Below, one piece after another: positions 1-7,300 of a stretch of 52,137 nt of DNA. Under the pieces are notes generated by a model that saw nothing but the letters and a program-made list of their open reading frames with translations, had not been told where the DNA came from and made no database searches. Both the position numbers and the translations under genes were made by a program. The stretch is taken from contig CAJVZR010000026.1 in NCBI GenBank assembly GCA_913019965.1, positions 1 to 52,137 on the forward strand, read 5' to 3'. Origin of the DNA: an uncultured Oleispira sp. Its GTDB lineage: Bacteria > Pseudomonadota > Gammaproteobacteria > Pseudomonadales > Oceanobacteraceae. Numbering within the stretch: the stretch's first letter is position 1; every line of letters starts with the position of its first letter.

Positions 1-1
1 T

Positions 2-77
2 TGGTGGAGCCTAGCGGGATCGAACCGCTGACCTCAACACTGCCAGTGTTGCGCTCTCCCAGCTGAGCTAAGGCCCC
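2..77 (-). tRNA. tRNA-Ala (anticodon GGC)
   Basis: The reverse complement folds into a full 76-nt cloverleaf. The 7-bp acceptor stem is GGGGCCT/AGGCTCC with one G-T wobble. The D arm is GCTC..GAGC, the anticodon stem is CAACA/TGTTG with loop CTGGCAG (anticodon GGC, Ala), and the T arm is AGCGG/CCGCT with loop TTCGATC. The CCA end is encoded. It lies downstream of gltX on the same strand, as in pseudomonads, but has its own promoter. Confidence 0.97.
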
Positions 78-95
78 GTCTCAAAACGTGGGCGT

Positions 96-124
96 ATAAT
101 ATGCTCGACCCTAGCATGTGTCAA
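96..124 (-). promoter_or_regulatory. sigma70 promoter of tRNA-Ala
   Basis: On the minus strand, TTGACA (119-124) is followed by a 17-nt spacer and TATTAT (96-101), 19 nt upstream of the mature tRNA end. The bases after the -10 box are GC-rich (ACGCCC). A GC-rich discriminator is the type known to make stable-RNA promoters sensitive to the stringent response; that this applies here is inference. Confidence 0.85.
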
Positions 125-192
125 CAACTTCTTTTAATTTTCTTTGTTTTTTCAATAAGTTAGGGTGAAAGGCTAAAGACAAAAGCTATTTA

Positions 193-407
193 ACCACGGA
201 GATCACGGAGGCGCTTCGCTGCACGGAGAAAAGCAAAAGAAAGATGAGAGAAAACAAAGGGAATAAATAAAAGAAAAATATAAGGGAGCAAATAAGGGAA
301 TAAATTAGAAGAAGCCGTTTTGACAAGCTCACCCCCTCTTTTCTCTTCCTTAAGATCTTCCTTATATTCATCTCCGTGTAGCGAAGCGCCTCCGTGTGCT
401 CCGTGGT
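193..407. repeat. Palindromic intergenic repeat, copy A (CACGGAG family)
   Basis: A 36-nt left arm (193-228) and a 36-nt right arm (372-407) are inverted copies that match at 33 of 36 positions. Each arm carries repeated CACGGAG words and the block GCGCTTCGCT. The 143 nt between them are purine-rich in the first half and pyrimidine-rich in the second, and could extend the fold weakly. This element fills most of the 339-nt gap between tRNA-Ala and gltX, and the right arm begins 10 nt past the gltX stop. I see no gene here. Related copies lie at 2031-2121 and around the insertion sequence at 22099-23557. Confidence 0.85.
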
Positions 408-416
408 GAATTTCTT

Positions 417-1919
417 TTAAGCTTCGGTTAAGGCGGCTTCAACGGCTGCATCATGGCCGCGGTACGCTTTTTCCATCTTCTTCAGCTTCTTCTTCCCTAC
501 TCCGCCTAATACATTGATCGCGTGACGCAGGCGTGCGCGGCTCATGTCTGGGCCCAATAAAGCCATGCTGTCTAAAACAGAGATGGTTTCACTGGTGCCG
601 GCGATTGAGATAAATAATGGGCTTAAGAAATCTTTTGGTTTGATTTCCATGCTCTTCGCTAAGGCGAACATGCGCTTTTGGATCTGGTCGCGATCCCAGT
701 GACGAATCGCTTCTAGCTGCCATAAGGCAAACTGTAGGATTTCTACTTGTTGCTCGGTCTCTAGGTTTTTATGAGCAAAGCTTTCTTCGGAAAGTACTGT
801 CATACCACCCAAGAAGTGACCTGCTAAACCTACGACGTCGGCAAAGGTATCAACGCGGGTTTGTACGTGTGGCACTAACGGCATTAGGCGTTCCTTGCTT
901 AGCCCCCAAGCGGCGAACTTCTCGGCGAAGTTTTCAGCATCGAGTTCGCGTAACCACAAGCCGTTTAGCCAGCTTAGTTTTTCTGTGTCGAAAATTGGTC
1001 CACCCAAGGATACGCGTTGGATGTCGAAGTTTTCGAACATTTCTTGGCGGGTGAACTTTTCGCTTTCGTCAGGCATTGACCAGCCCATGCGACCTAGGTA
1101 GTTCAATAGCGCTTCGGGTAGGTAGCCCATACGTTGATAGAACAGGATGGACGTTGGATTTTTACGCTTACTTAACTTGCTCTTATCGGCGTTGCGTAGC
1201 AATGGCATGTGGCACAATGCTGGCATATCCCAGCCGAAGAACTCATATAGAAGCTTGTGCTTTGGCGCTGAGTTGATCCACTCTTCCCCACGAATAACGT
1301 GAGTGATTTGCATTAGGTGATCATCAACTACGTTTGCTAGGTGATAGGTTGGCATGCCGTCGGATTTCAAAAGTATCTGCGCGTCGACAATTTTCCAATC
1401 CATTTCGATGGTGCCACGCAGCATGTCATCGACTGGGCAGATGCCTTCCTCCGGTACGTTCATGCGCACTACAAACGAATCGCCATTGGCAGCGCGTTTT
1501 GCAACTTCTTCATCAGATAGCTTTAAATCGCTAGGCTTAAGTGCACGACCTAGGTCGGCGATGCCTTCGCGTAATTCGTTAAGCTCGTCACTGGTGCGGT
1601 AGCAGCGGAAGGCGTGGCCTTTCTCGATTAACTGCTCGGCATACTGAGCATAATCATTTTTACGCTCACTTTGACGGTAAGGGCCGAATTCACCACCCAC
1701 GTCTGGACCTTCATCCCACTCCAGACCTAACCAACGCATACTGTCTAAAATTGCCTGTTCTGATTCAGGGGTGCTGCGACTTTGATCGGTATCTTCGATA
1801 CGTAGAATAAACTTACCGCCGTGCTTGCGCGCAAAGGCTAGGTTAAACAGGGCGATGTAAGCGGTGCCTACGTGTGGATCGCCAGTTGGTGATGGTGCGA
1901 CGCGTGTACGTACGGTCAT
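417..1919 (-). CDS. gltX: Glutamyl-tRNA synthetase
   Basis: GltX charges tRNA-Glu with glutamate in the cytoplasm, using ATP. The 500-aa product has the class I synthetase signatures: the HIGH-type sequence in [13 protein letters not shown] at residues 9-21 and the KMSKS-type sequence KLSKRK near residue 250. The anticodon-binding C-terminal part is intact. Its length matches the usual bacterial GltX (about 470-500 aa). The ATG start at 1919 is followed at once by the conserved N-terminus [12 protein letters not shown], so the start is secure. It is a single gene. Downstream are a long inverted repeat and then tRNA-Ala on the same strand. A perfect -10 box lies 42 nt upstream. Confidence 0.97.
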   Translation of the reverse strand: MTVRTRVAPSPTGDPHVGTAYIALFNLAFARKHGGKFILRIEDTDQSRSTPESEQAILDSMRWLGLEWDEGPDVGGEFGPYRQSERKNDYAQYAEQLIEKGHAFRCYRTSDELNELREGIADLGRALKPSDLKLSDEEVAKRAANGDSFVVRMNVPEEGICPVDDMLRGTIEMDWKIVDAQILLKSDGMPTYHLANVVDDHLMQITHVIRGEEWINSAPKHKLLYEFFGWDMPALCHMPLLRNADKSKLSKRKNPTSILFYQRMGYLPEALLNYLGRMGWSMPDESEKFTRQEMFENFDIQRVSLGGPIFDTEKLSWLNGLWLRELDAENFAEKFAAWGLSKERLMPLVPHVQTRVDTFADVVGLAGHFLGGMTVLSEESFAHKNLETEQQVEILQFALWQLEAIRHWDRDQIQKRMFALAKSMEIKPKDFLSPLFISIAGTSETISVLDSMALLGPDMSRARLRHAINVLGGVGKKKLKKMEKAYRGHDAAVEAALTEA

Positions 1920-1960
1920 AGTAATTCTCTAATTCTGTTTGAAAGTCGATATTTGGCGGC

Positions 1961-1966
1961 ATTATA
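1961..1966 (-). promoter_or_regulatory. Candidate -10 box for gltX
   Basis: The minus strand reads TATAAT here, 42-47 nt upstream of the gltX ATG, which places transcription start near 1954. No good -35 hexamer is visible 16-18 nt upstream (best TTCGCT), so the call rests on the perfect -10 and its position. Confidence 0.4.
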
Positions 1967-2030
1967 AAGCAGAAAGAGTGATTAGCGAATATTAAAAGGC
2001 TGCTTTTGGTGTGTGAGCTAGAAGTGATTA

Positions 2031-2121
2031 ACCACAGAGGTCACAGAGCACACAGAGCACACAGAGTAAGAGCAAGTAGGTTTTTCCTTTGTGCAGCGAA
2101 GTATTCTGTGTTCTTGGTGGT
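2031..2121. repeat. Palindromic intergenic repeat, copy B (degenerate)
   Basis: The left arm 2031-2066 is made of CACAGAG words and the right arm 2087-2121 contains GCAGCGAAG and ends CTTGGTGGT. Read in reverse complement, the right arm aligns with the arms of copy A (ACCAC..AG..CACAGA..CTTCGCTGCAC). The spacer is only about 20 nt. It lies upstream of both gltX and the peroxidase unit, which diverge. It is more diverged than copies A and C. Confidence 0.7.
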
Positions 2122-2155
2122 AATACTTCTTTGGGCTTTACCCCAAGCAGTGTCT

Positions 2156-2170
2156 CGCCTAATATAGGCG
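2156..2170. other. Small perfect hairpin upstream of the peroxidase unit
   Basis: CGCCTA-ATA-TAGGCG is a perfect 6-bp palindrome with a 3-nt centre, 45 nt before the first gene of the peroxidase unit. A second imperfect hairpin (TTGGG..CCCCAA) precedes it at about 2131-2146. It could be an operator or an mRNA hairpin; nothing in the sequence decides between these. Confidence 0.3.
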
Positions 2171-2215
2171 CAGTATTAAAGGACGGTTAAACTTTGTCGA
2201 TTAAAAGGGATTTTT

Positions 2216-2824
2216 ATGTCTAATATTGCTGGCAAAGCCTATGCAATGAATGTGATTACGCCGATACCTTGGTGGAAGGCTATTTGGCAGCATGCGGCGT
2301 TTAAATTTGTAGTTCGCTTCCCTTCTAATCTTAAAGGTCTGATTAATCTATCGCTGATCCATTATGCACGTTGGACGATTATTGGTCGCAATAGCTTTCC
2401 GCATCTTGCCCCTTCTCAACCAAAAGAAGATCTGCATTATAGTTATATGATGTTTGAGAGTAATTTTAATGGCAGCTGGGATCAGTATATCGATTCTTTT
2501 TCATTTGCTATTCCTGAAGGTTTGGATTTATTTTGGCGTTTTAATATTGGCTACCCTAAATCGATTCCTTTACACGGATTTTATAATTACATTCGTTTCA
2601 ATCAGATTGAGACGGACCATTTTTATAATGCCTACCCTTGCGCATCTTCGAATGATGTTAAGTCTGCGACCCATCTATATGACAACCTGAAAGATTTTAC
2701 TGAAACAAGCCTAGAGCTTAGCGATGAGGATTTTGAGCAAGCTTACAATGCGCTACTGCTGGATAATCAGCAGTACTTGGGCTGCATGGAAGCCGGACCT
2801 TCACTTTCGTTAAAGGAATATTAA
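2216..2824 (+). CDS. Hypothetical protein, first of two small paralogues beside a DyP peroxidase
   Basis: I do not recognise a named function for this 202-aa protein. There is no signal peptide or clear membrane segment, although residues 17-50 are rich in aromatic and hydrophobic residues. It shares a layout with the next gene product. Both begin M(S/A)N..G(K/N)AY, both carry an F-x-SNF-x-G block followed by a tyrosine (here FESNFNGSWDQYIDSF, near residues 80-95), and both have a late Thr/aromatic segment (ETDHFYNAYP) before a helix-like stretch. The start has AAGGGA 5 nt upstream. The stop is 2 nt before the next ATG and the third gene overlaps the second, so the three are almost certainly co-translated. 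A role tied to the peroxidase is inferred from this context only. Confidence 0.8.
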   Translation: MSNIAGKAYAMNVITPIPWWKAIWQHAAFKFVVRFPSNLKGLINLSLIHYARWTIIGRNSFPHLAPSQPKEDLHYSYMMFESNFNGSWDQYIDSFSFAIPEGLDLFWRFNIGYPKSIPLHGFYNYIRFNQIETDHFYNAYPCASSNDVKSATHLYDNLKDFTETSLELSDEDFEQAYNALLLDNQQYLGCMEAGPSLSLKEY

Positions 2825-2826
2825 TT

Positions 2827-3474
2827 ATGGCGAATACTTCGGGTAATGCTTACGGCTTAACGGCGCTGTGCCCTATCATCAATGGTCATACTAATGATTC
2901 CAATCCACTTTATAAGGCGGCTGGTGAGTCTCATGATAAAGAGGTTCGTCGCATATTGCAGGCTTTGCCGTTGAATCAAGAGAGTCCTTTTGCTAATACT
3001 GATAATACCTACCTTGCTCGCCTTTTTATTTTAAATGACGTGTTCTTTCAGCAAGGCAATGATTTTAAACGAGATCAGTTAAAGTCTAAGTACTTGTGTT
3101 TCAATAGTAACTTTCACGGTGAATTGGAGCCTTATTTAACCAGTCTGTGGAATAATAACGAAAACCAAGTGCGCGAAATCTGGCAGCATTGCGTGGCCTT
3201 TGAATCAGTGTCCAATGCGAATGATTTTGTTCGTTATATCAAATCCTGCCAGTTAACCACGACACTTTTCTTTAATGGCTCTAATGACCAACCTGTTGCT
3301 GAACAATTGAAGGCCTTATATGTGAAACAGATGTTTTCAGAGTTCGTATTAACGCAGCAAGGTAAGTCGGCAGCAGAACTGAAGCAAGCGTTTAAGTATT
3401 TTTTACAACGCGTGCAATTGAACGATGTTAAATCACCTAGCTGGAAACCTGGCCAAACGGAAGTGGCGCTATGA
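2827..3474 (+). CDS. Hypothetical protein, second small paralogue beside a DyP peroxidase
   Basis: This 215-aa protein of unknown function is a distant paralogue of the preceding gene product. It shares the N-terminal MAN..GNAYGL pattern, the block FNSNFHGELEPYLTSLW near residues 97-113, a following EIWQHC segment, and TTTLFFNGSNDQP near residues 150-162 with a helical stretch after it. The alternation of strand-like and helix-like segments could fit a single ferredoxin-like domain, the building block of DyP and chlorite-dismutase folds, but I cannot establish this by eye. AAGGAA lies upstream of the ATG. Its stop overlaps the start of the peroxidase gene (ATGA), which indicates translational coupling. 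Confidence 0.8.
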   Translation: MANTSGNAYGLTALCPIINGHTNDSNPLYKAAGESHDKEVRRILQALPLNQESPFANTDNTYLARLFILNDVFFQQGNDFKRDQLKSKYLCFNSNFHGELEPYLTSLWNNNENQVREIWQHCVAFESVSNANDFVRYIKSCQLTTTLFFNGSNDQPVAEQLKALYVKQMFSEFVLTQQGKSAAELKQAFKYFLQRVQLNDVKSPSWKPGQTEVAL

Positions 3475-5057
3475 GTTATATTGATGGCATTAGTATGAAA
3501 GAGAGTAAGTCTTTAGATCTATATGATATTCAAGGCAATGTCTGCAAAGGATATGGACGCTATGGCTTTCCAAAGGCGCGTTATTGTTTTTTATCTTTTC
3601 AGCATACGCATTCTGCTAGGGAGTTTTTAGCGTTATTGATTGAAAAGATCACGACAGCCGAAACTTGGCCGGTGAGTGAAAGTAGTGACCATCATCGTAT
3701 AAAGCCTAATTCAACTCTCAACTTAGGCTTTACTTATTCTGGATTGAAAAAGCTCGGCTTGCCAGAGCGTAGTTTAAAAGGCTTTCCTGTTGATTTTACT
3801 ATGGGAATGAAAGCCCGTAGTGAAATTCTGGGGGACACCGGTATTAGCGCGCCAGAGCATTGGGATGATATTTGGCAGCAAGATAATGTGCATGCTTGGG
3901 TGGCAATTAATGCTCGCGACCAAGATGCGATTGAATTTGAGTTTAATGCCCTGGGCGATCTTGTTACTCAGCACCCTGATGGTGTGCGGATTATGTCGGG
4001 AATTAAGGGGCCTAACAATACAATACTTCCTTACCAGGATGCGTCGGCGGTTTTTGAAAATGGCTTGCCTACGGCCAAAGAGCACTTTGGTTTTACCGAT
4101 GGTATAGGCAATCCTTATTTTGAAGGTTGTGGGAATTCTATGAGTCGATTGCCTGGCCGTGGAAAGTTAATGCGTGATGGTAGTTGGCAGCCGCTGGCTA
4201 CCGGTGAGTTTGTCTTGGGTCATGTCGATGAGGCGCAAGAGTACCCTCCTGCACCGGAGCCTAAGTTACTCTCTCGCAACGGTACTTACATGGTATATCG
4301 CAAGTTGCATGAGAATGTGGATACCTTTAATGGTTATATCGATAATTTAGCTAAAGACTTTGATGGCAGTCGCGATTTATTAATGGCTAAAATGTCTGGG
4401 CGCTGGCCGGATAATGGTGCGCCTTTAACCTTGGCGGCAACCGATGAGGAAAAAGAAACCCTTGATGCCAAGATGGCCAGCATAGAACTTCGGGTTAGTG
4501 AAGGTGATAAGTCTGCTTTAATTGAGCGTAAGGAATTGCGTCGACAATGGGTCGATTTTACTTTTAATGATGATAAGAGCGGTAGCAGGTGTCCTGTTGG
4601 TGCGCATATTCGTCGTACCAATACGCGTGGATCTTTGGAAACTGAGCATAAGGCTTTTCATCGCCCCGGTGCTTTGGTTGATCGCCGACGTTTGATGCGC
4701 CGCGGCCTACCTTATGGGGGTATTGATGAAGCCAAAAGTGATTCTGCTGAGCAAGGTATTATCTTTATGTCGATTGGTGCCAGTATCGAGCGTCAATTCG
4801 AGTTCGTGCAGCAGCAATGGGTGAATTATTCGAATGACTTCAAGCTAGGGAACGATAAAGATCCTTTGATTGGCAGTCATGATGGGAAGTTGACTGATAA
4901 ACATATTATTCAAGGCTGCCCTATTAAGGGGGCCAAGCCACCTTTCTTTTGCACTCAGATGCCTCGTTTTGTTGAAACTCGCGGTGGGGATTATTTCTTT
5001 ATCCCGAGTATTTCAGCGTTACGCATGATTGCAGAGGGTTTGATAGATCCTAGTTAG
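3471..5057 (+). CDS. DyP-type (dye-decolourising) haem peroxidase, long form
   Basis: DyP peroxidases use haem and hydrogen peroxide to oxidise dyes, phenols and other substrates. The 528-aa protein has the family's GxxDG motif as GFTDG at residues 207-211 (Asp210 expected to activate peroxide) and the proximal haem ligand in GAHIRRTNTR (His379). The N-terminal DLYDIQGNV segment is typical of the family. It is longer than the compact bacterial classes (about 300-400 aa) and fits the long C/D-type group. There is no signal or Tat peptide, so it is probably cytoplasmic. The ATG overlaps the upstream stop; a second possible start is Met9 (3495). It is the last gene of a three-gene unit with two small paralogous proteins. 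The physiological substrate is unknown. Confidence 0.92.
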   Translation: MSYIDGISMKESKSLDLYDIQGNVCKGYGRYGFPKARYCFLSFQHTHSAREFLALLIEKITTAETWPVSESSDHHRIKPNSTLNLGFTYSGLKKLGLPERSLKGFPVDFTMGMKARSEILGDTGISAPEHWDDIWQQDNVHAWVAINARDQDAIEFEFNALGDLVTQHPDGVRIMSGIKGPNNTILPYQDASAVFENGLPTAKEHFGFTDGIGNPYFEGCGNSMSRLPGRGKLMRDGSWQPLATGEFVLGHVDEAQEYPPAPEPKLLSRNGTYMVYRKLHENVDTFNGYIDNLAKDFDGSRDLLMAKMSGRWPDNGAPLTLAATDEEKETLDAKMASIELRVSEGDKSALIERKELRRQWVDFTFNDDKSGSRCPVGAHIRRTNTRGSLETEHKAFHRPGALVDRRRLMRRGLPYGGIDEAKSDSAEQGIIFMSIGASIERQFEFVQQQWVNYSNDFKLGNDKDPLIGSHDGKLTDKHIIQGCPIKGAKPPFFCTQMPRFVETRGGDYFFIPSISALRMIAEGLIDPS

Positions 5058-5189
5058 ATTGCGTCATTTTTGCTTAAATTCTAAGTAGACCCGCTCACTT
5101 GCCGATCTAGCTTCTATAGTTATTATAAAGCAGTTAATTTGTACTAGTTAATTGCGTAATCATGGAAGTTAAATAAGCAAGGAGGCGGT

Positions 5190-5384
5190 ATGAGCTCTAA
5201 AGCCTTGGAATTAGTGCAAAGAAATTACGATTCCTTCAATCAGTTGAAGTTAGCCCAGCAGCGACTAGAGCAAGCTCGCAGTGAATATGATCTCGGCATG
5301 ATTACTCGAGCCGAGTATATTACGGCGACGGAACAATGCATTGAAATTATTCGTGTACGTTCTAATTCTTATAAAAAACCTTGA
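5190..5384 (+). CDS. Small helical protein of unknown function (64 aa)
   Basis: This is a short but well supported gene: a near-perfect Shine-Dalgarno sequence AAGGAGG lies 5 nt before the ATG. The product is charged and looks almost entirely helical, with a run of Gln/Leu/Glu/Arg (QLKLAQQRLEQARSEY) that could form a coiled coil. There is no signal or membrane segment. The middle (EYDLGMITRAEYITA) resembles short helical-hairpin motifs seen in other proteins, but I do not name a family. It stands 132 nt after the peroxidase gene and 72 nt before miaE. Confidence 0.6.
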   Translation: MSSKALELVQRNYDSFNQLKLAQQRLEQARSEYDLGMITRAEYITATEQCIEIIRVRSNSYKKP

Positions 5385-5456
5385 TCTCAGCCTGTATAAA
5401 TCAATGCCCCAACCTGCGATAATGGCTTTCTTTTCGGCCTTTATCTGTTTTTATTT

Positions 5457-6167
5457 ATGTCTAGTGAAGTATCTTCTACTGAAACGTCTGATTTATCCGT
5501 TACTTATTCTGCCGCTAAGGATGTTGATCCTAAAGATTTAGCTGAGTTGATCAGCTTCTTACCGTGCGAAACACCCGACGCTTGGGTTGAGGTCGCTTTG
5601 CAGCGCCAGGATATTCTATTGATTAATCATGCTTATCTCGAAAAGTGTGCTGCTCGCACCGCGTTAAACATGATGTTTACCTACCCAGACAAACCTGACT
5701 TGCAGCGTAAAATGTCACGCCTTGCCCGCGAAGAGCTGGTGCATTATGAGCAGGTTATCAAAATTATTAATAAGCGTGGCCTAACCTATCGTGGTCTTAA
5801 GCCTTCTCGTTATGCGGGTCTTATGAATGTTGAAATACGCAAGCCTTCTGATGAGCGTTTAACGGATAGCTTGATTGTGGGTGCGCTGATTGAAGCTAGG
5901 TCTTGTGAACGCTTTGCTAAAATCGCACCGCATCTCGACCCTGAGCTGACTAAGTTTTATACGTCGTTATTGCGCTCAGAAGCCCGCCACTACAAAGATT
6001 ATTTAACCTTGGCACAGGGCTATAGCAAAACCCCTATCGATGATCGCATTAAGCATTTTTGTGCGATCGAGAAGCAAGCGATCGAAAGTGAAGATGATCA
6101 ATTCCGCTTCCATAGTGGCGTGCCGTCTGAAAAGTTGACCCGCCCTGCTTATCCTAAAGATTCATAA
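5457..6167 (+). CDS. miaE: tRNA-(ms2io6A37) hydroxylase MiaE
   Basis: MiaE is a non-haem diiron monooxygenase that hydroxylates the isopentenyl group of 2-methylthio-N6-isopentenyladenosine at position 37 of tRNA. The 236-aa product carries the ferritin-like ligand set: Glu62 (AYLEKCA), ExxH at Glu93-His96 (EELVHYEQV), Glu146 (IEARSCERF) and ExxH at Glu175-His178 (EARHYKDY). The conserved NHAYLEKCAARTALNMM segment is clear. The ATG at 5457 lacks a good Shine-Dalgarno sequence; no other in-frame ATG occurs before the conserved region. Its 3' end overlaps the convergent DUF6164 gene by 14 nt. Confidence 0.93.
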   Translation: MSSEVSSTETSDLSVTYSAAKDVDPKDLAELISFLPCETPDAWVEVALQRQDILLINHAYLEKCAARTALNMMFTYPDKPDLQRKMSRLAREELVHYEQVIKIINKRGLTYRGLKPSRYAGLMNVEIRKPSDERLTDSLIVGALIEARSCERFAKIAPHLDPELTKFYTSLLRSEARHYKDYLTLAQGYSKTPIDDRIKHFCAIEKQAIESEDDQFRFHSGVPSEKLTRPAYPKDS

Positions 6168-6513
6168 AAGGGTATAGGCTGATTGCAAGAATGGCCGCTA
6201 GACCTAGCAGGCTCATTGAGAATTTCTCTGGATCTTGCTTGTACTTAACGTAAAGCCCCTGAGTAAAGCTTAACGATTGCATCTTCAATCTATCTTGCTG
6301 GGCATTCTGATAGCGTGCCTGCTGGTATTCATCCAATATGGCTTTGGCAGATTCATATTGCGTCTCGTCACTGAGCCAAATGGCGGCGAGACCTATGCCC
6401 CAGCGCCCCACTTCTGTTTCGTAGATCGCAAAGTTATTAACCTCACAAAGCTCACGCACGTCTTCAATTTCGTCATCGGGTACGCCATACATTTTAAATA
6501 ATAATTTTGACAT
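6154..6513 (-). CDS. DUF6164-like small membrane-anchored protein
   Basis: The 119-aa protein has an N-terminal domain with the pattern LLFKMYGVPDDEIEDVREL and GRWGIGLAAIWLSDE, which I associate with the uncharacterised DUF6164 family of gammaproteobacteria. A single hydrophobic segment near the C-terminus (about residues 101-117, SLLGLAAILAISLYPFM) probably anchors it in the inner membrane. No function is known for the family. It converges with miaE, overlapping it by 14 nt. Confidence 0.8.
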   Translation of the reverse strand: MSKLLFKMYGVPDDEIEDVRELCEVNNFAIYETEVGRWGIGLAAIWLSDETQYESAKAILDEYQQARYQNAQQDRLKMQSLSFTQGLYVKYKQDPEKFSMSLLGLAAILAISLYPFMNL

Positions 6514-6538
6514 TGTTTGTTTATGATCTCTTTTGCTT

Positions 6539-7300
6539 TTAAAGGCGCATGTCGTGGAGGTTAATGCCTAGCGGTAAATCTGTTACCAGTCTGGCTAGTT
6601 TACGAGTCAATAATGCACTGCGCCATTCATTTTCTAAAGACTCTTTTAATTTTGGCTTTAGTGTAAGCTCTGGCAATTGAATTAATAACGTATCCAGATC
6701 TTGGTATTGAGTGAGTAAGTCTGTCGCTGTTTTGATACCAATACCTTTAATGCCTGGCAAGTGATTGGTGGTATCCCCCGTTAAAGCCAGTAAGTCGACT
6801 AACTGCTCTGCTTCAACTCCATAGCGGGCGCGGACTTCTTCTTGGTTGAATAGTTGGCGATCAAAATGATTGAGCACTTGGATGCGTTGATCAACTAATT
6901 GAAAGAAACCCTTGTCGGTTGAAATGATCGTACTGGGCAAGCCATTGTAAGCCGACTTGGCCGCTAGGCTGGCTATAACGTCATCTGCTTCCCAGTGCTG
7001 GAATTCAAAACAATAGAAACCTGCGGTTTTAAATCCAGCCTTAAATTGCTCCAATACTTTTTCTAATGATTCGGGCATTGGGCTGCGGCCCAATTTATAA
7101 TCCGGCCAAACCGCATGGCGCCAGGTTGGCTCTTTGCGCTCGAATATGATGGCACAATGTGTCGCTTCCAACCGCTTGGCATTATCAGCAATGGTATTGA
7201 TGCAGCGATTCATGCAGGCTTCTTCTTTATTATCATGGTCTGGCATCGCCGCATACATGCGGCGAATCAGATTCATGGCATCAATGATCAGTAAGTGCAT
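6539..7300 (-). CDS. xni: Flap endonuclease Xni (ExoIX-like)
   Basis: Xni-type proteins are stand-alone relatives of the 5' nuclease domain of DNA polymerase I and act on flap DNA. The 253-aa product has the N-terminal LLIIDAMNLIRR, the metal-binding EADD segment near residue 105, STDKGFFQLV, and the helix-hairpin-helix region GIKGIGIKTATDLL. The length fits Xni (about 250 aa), not the 900-aa polymerase. The start lies 20 nt inside the end of the upstream ABC exporter gene, so the two are probably co-transcribed. Coupling to the exporter has no obvious functional meaning. Confidence 0.9.
   Translation of the reverse strand: MHLLIIDAMNLIRRMYAAMPDHDNKEEACMNRCINTIADNAKRLEATHCAIIFERKEPTWRHAVWPDYKLGRSPMPESLEKVLEQFKAGFKTAGFYCFEFQHWEADDVIASLAAKSAYNGLPSTIISTDKGFFQLVDQRIQVLNHFDRQLFNQEEVRARYGVEAEQLVDLLALTGDTTNHLPGIKGIGIKTATDLLTQYQDLDTLLIQLPELTLKPKLKESLENEWRSALLTRKLARLVTDLPLGINLHDMRL

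Noticed and set aside
186..371. 61-aa minus-strand frame between tRNA-Ala and gltX
   Set aside because: It lies inside repeat copy A and its low-complexity Leu/Phe/Ser product reflects the T-rich spacer.
193..2121. Possible CRISPR array from the repeated CACGGAG words
   Set aside because: Repeats are inverted arms and short tandem words without regular spacers, and no cas gene is present.
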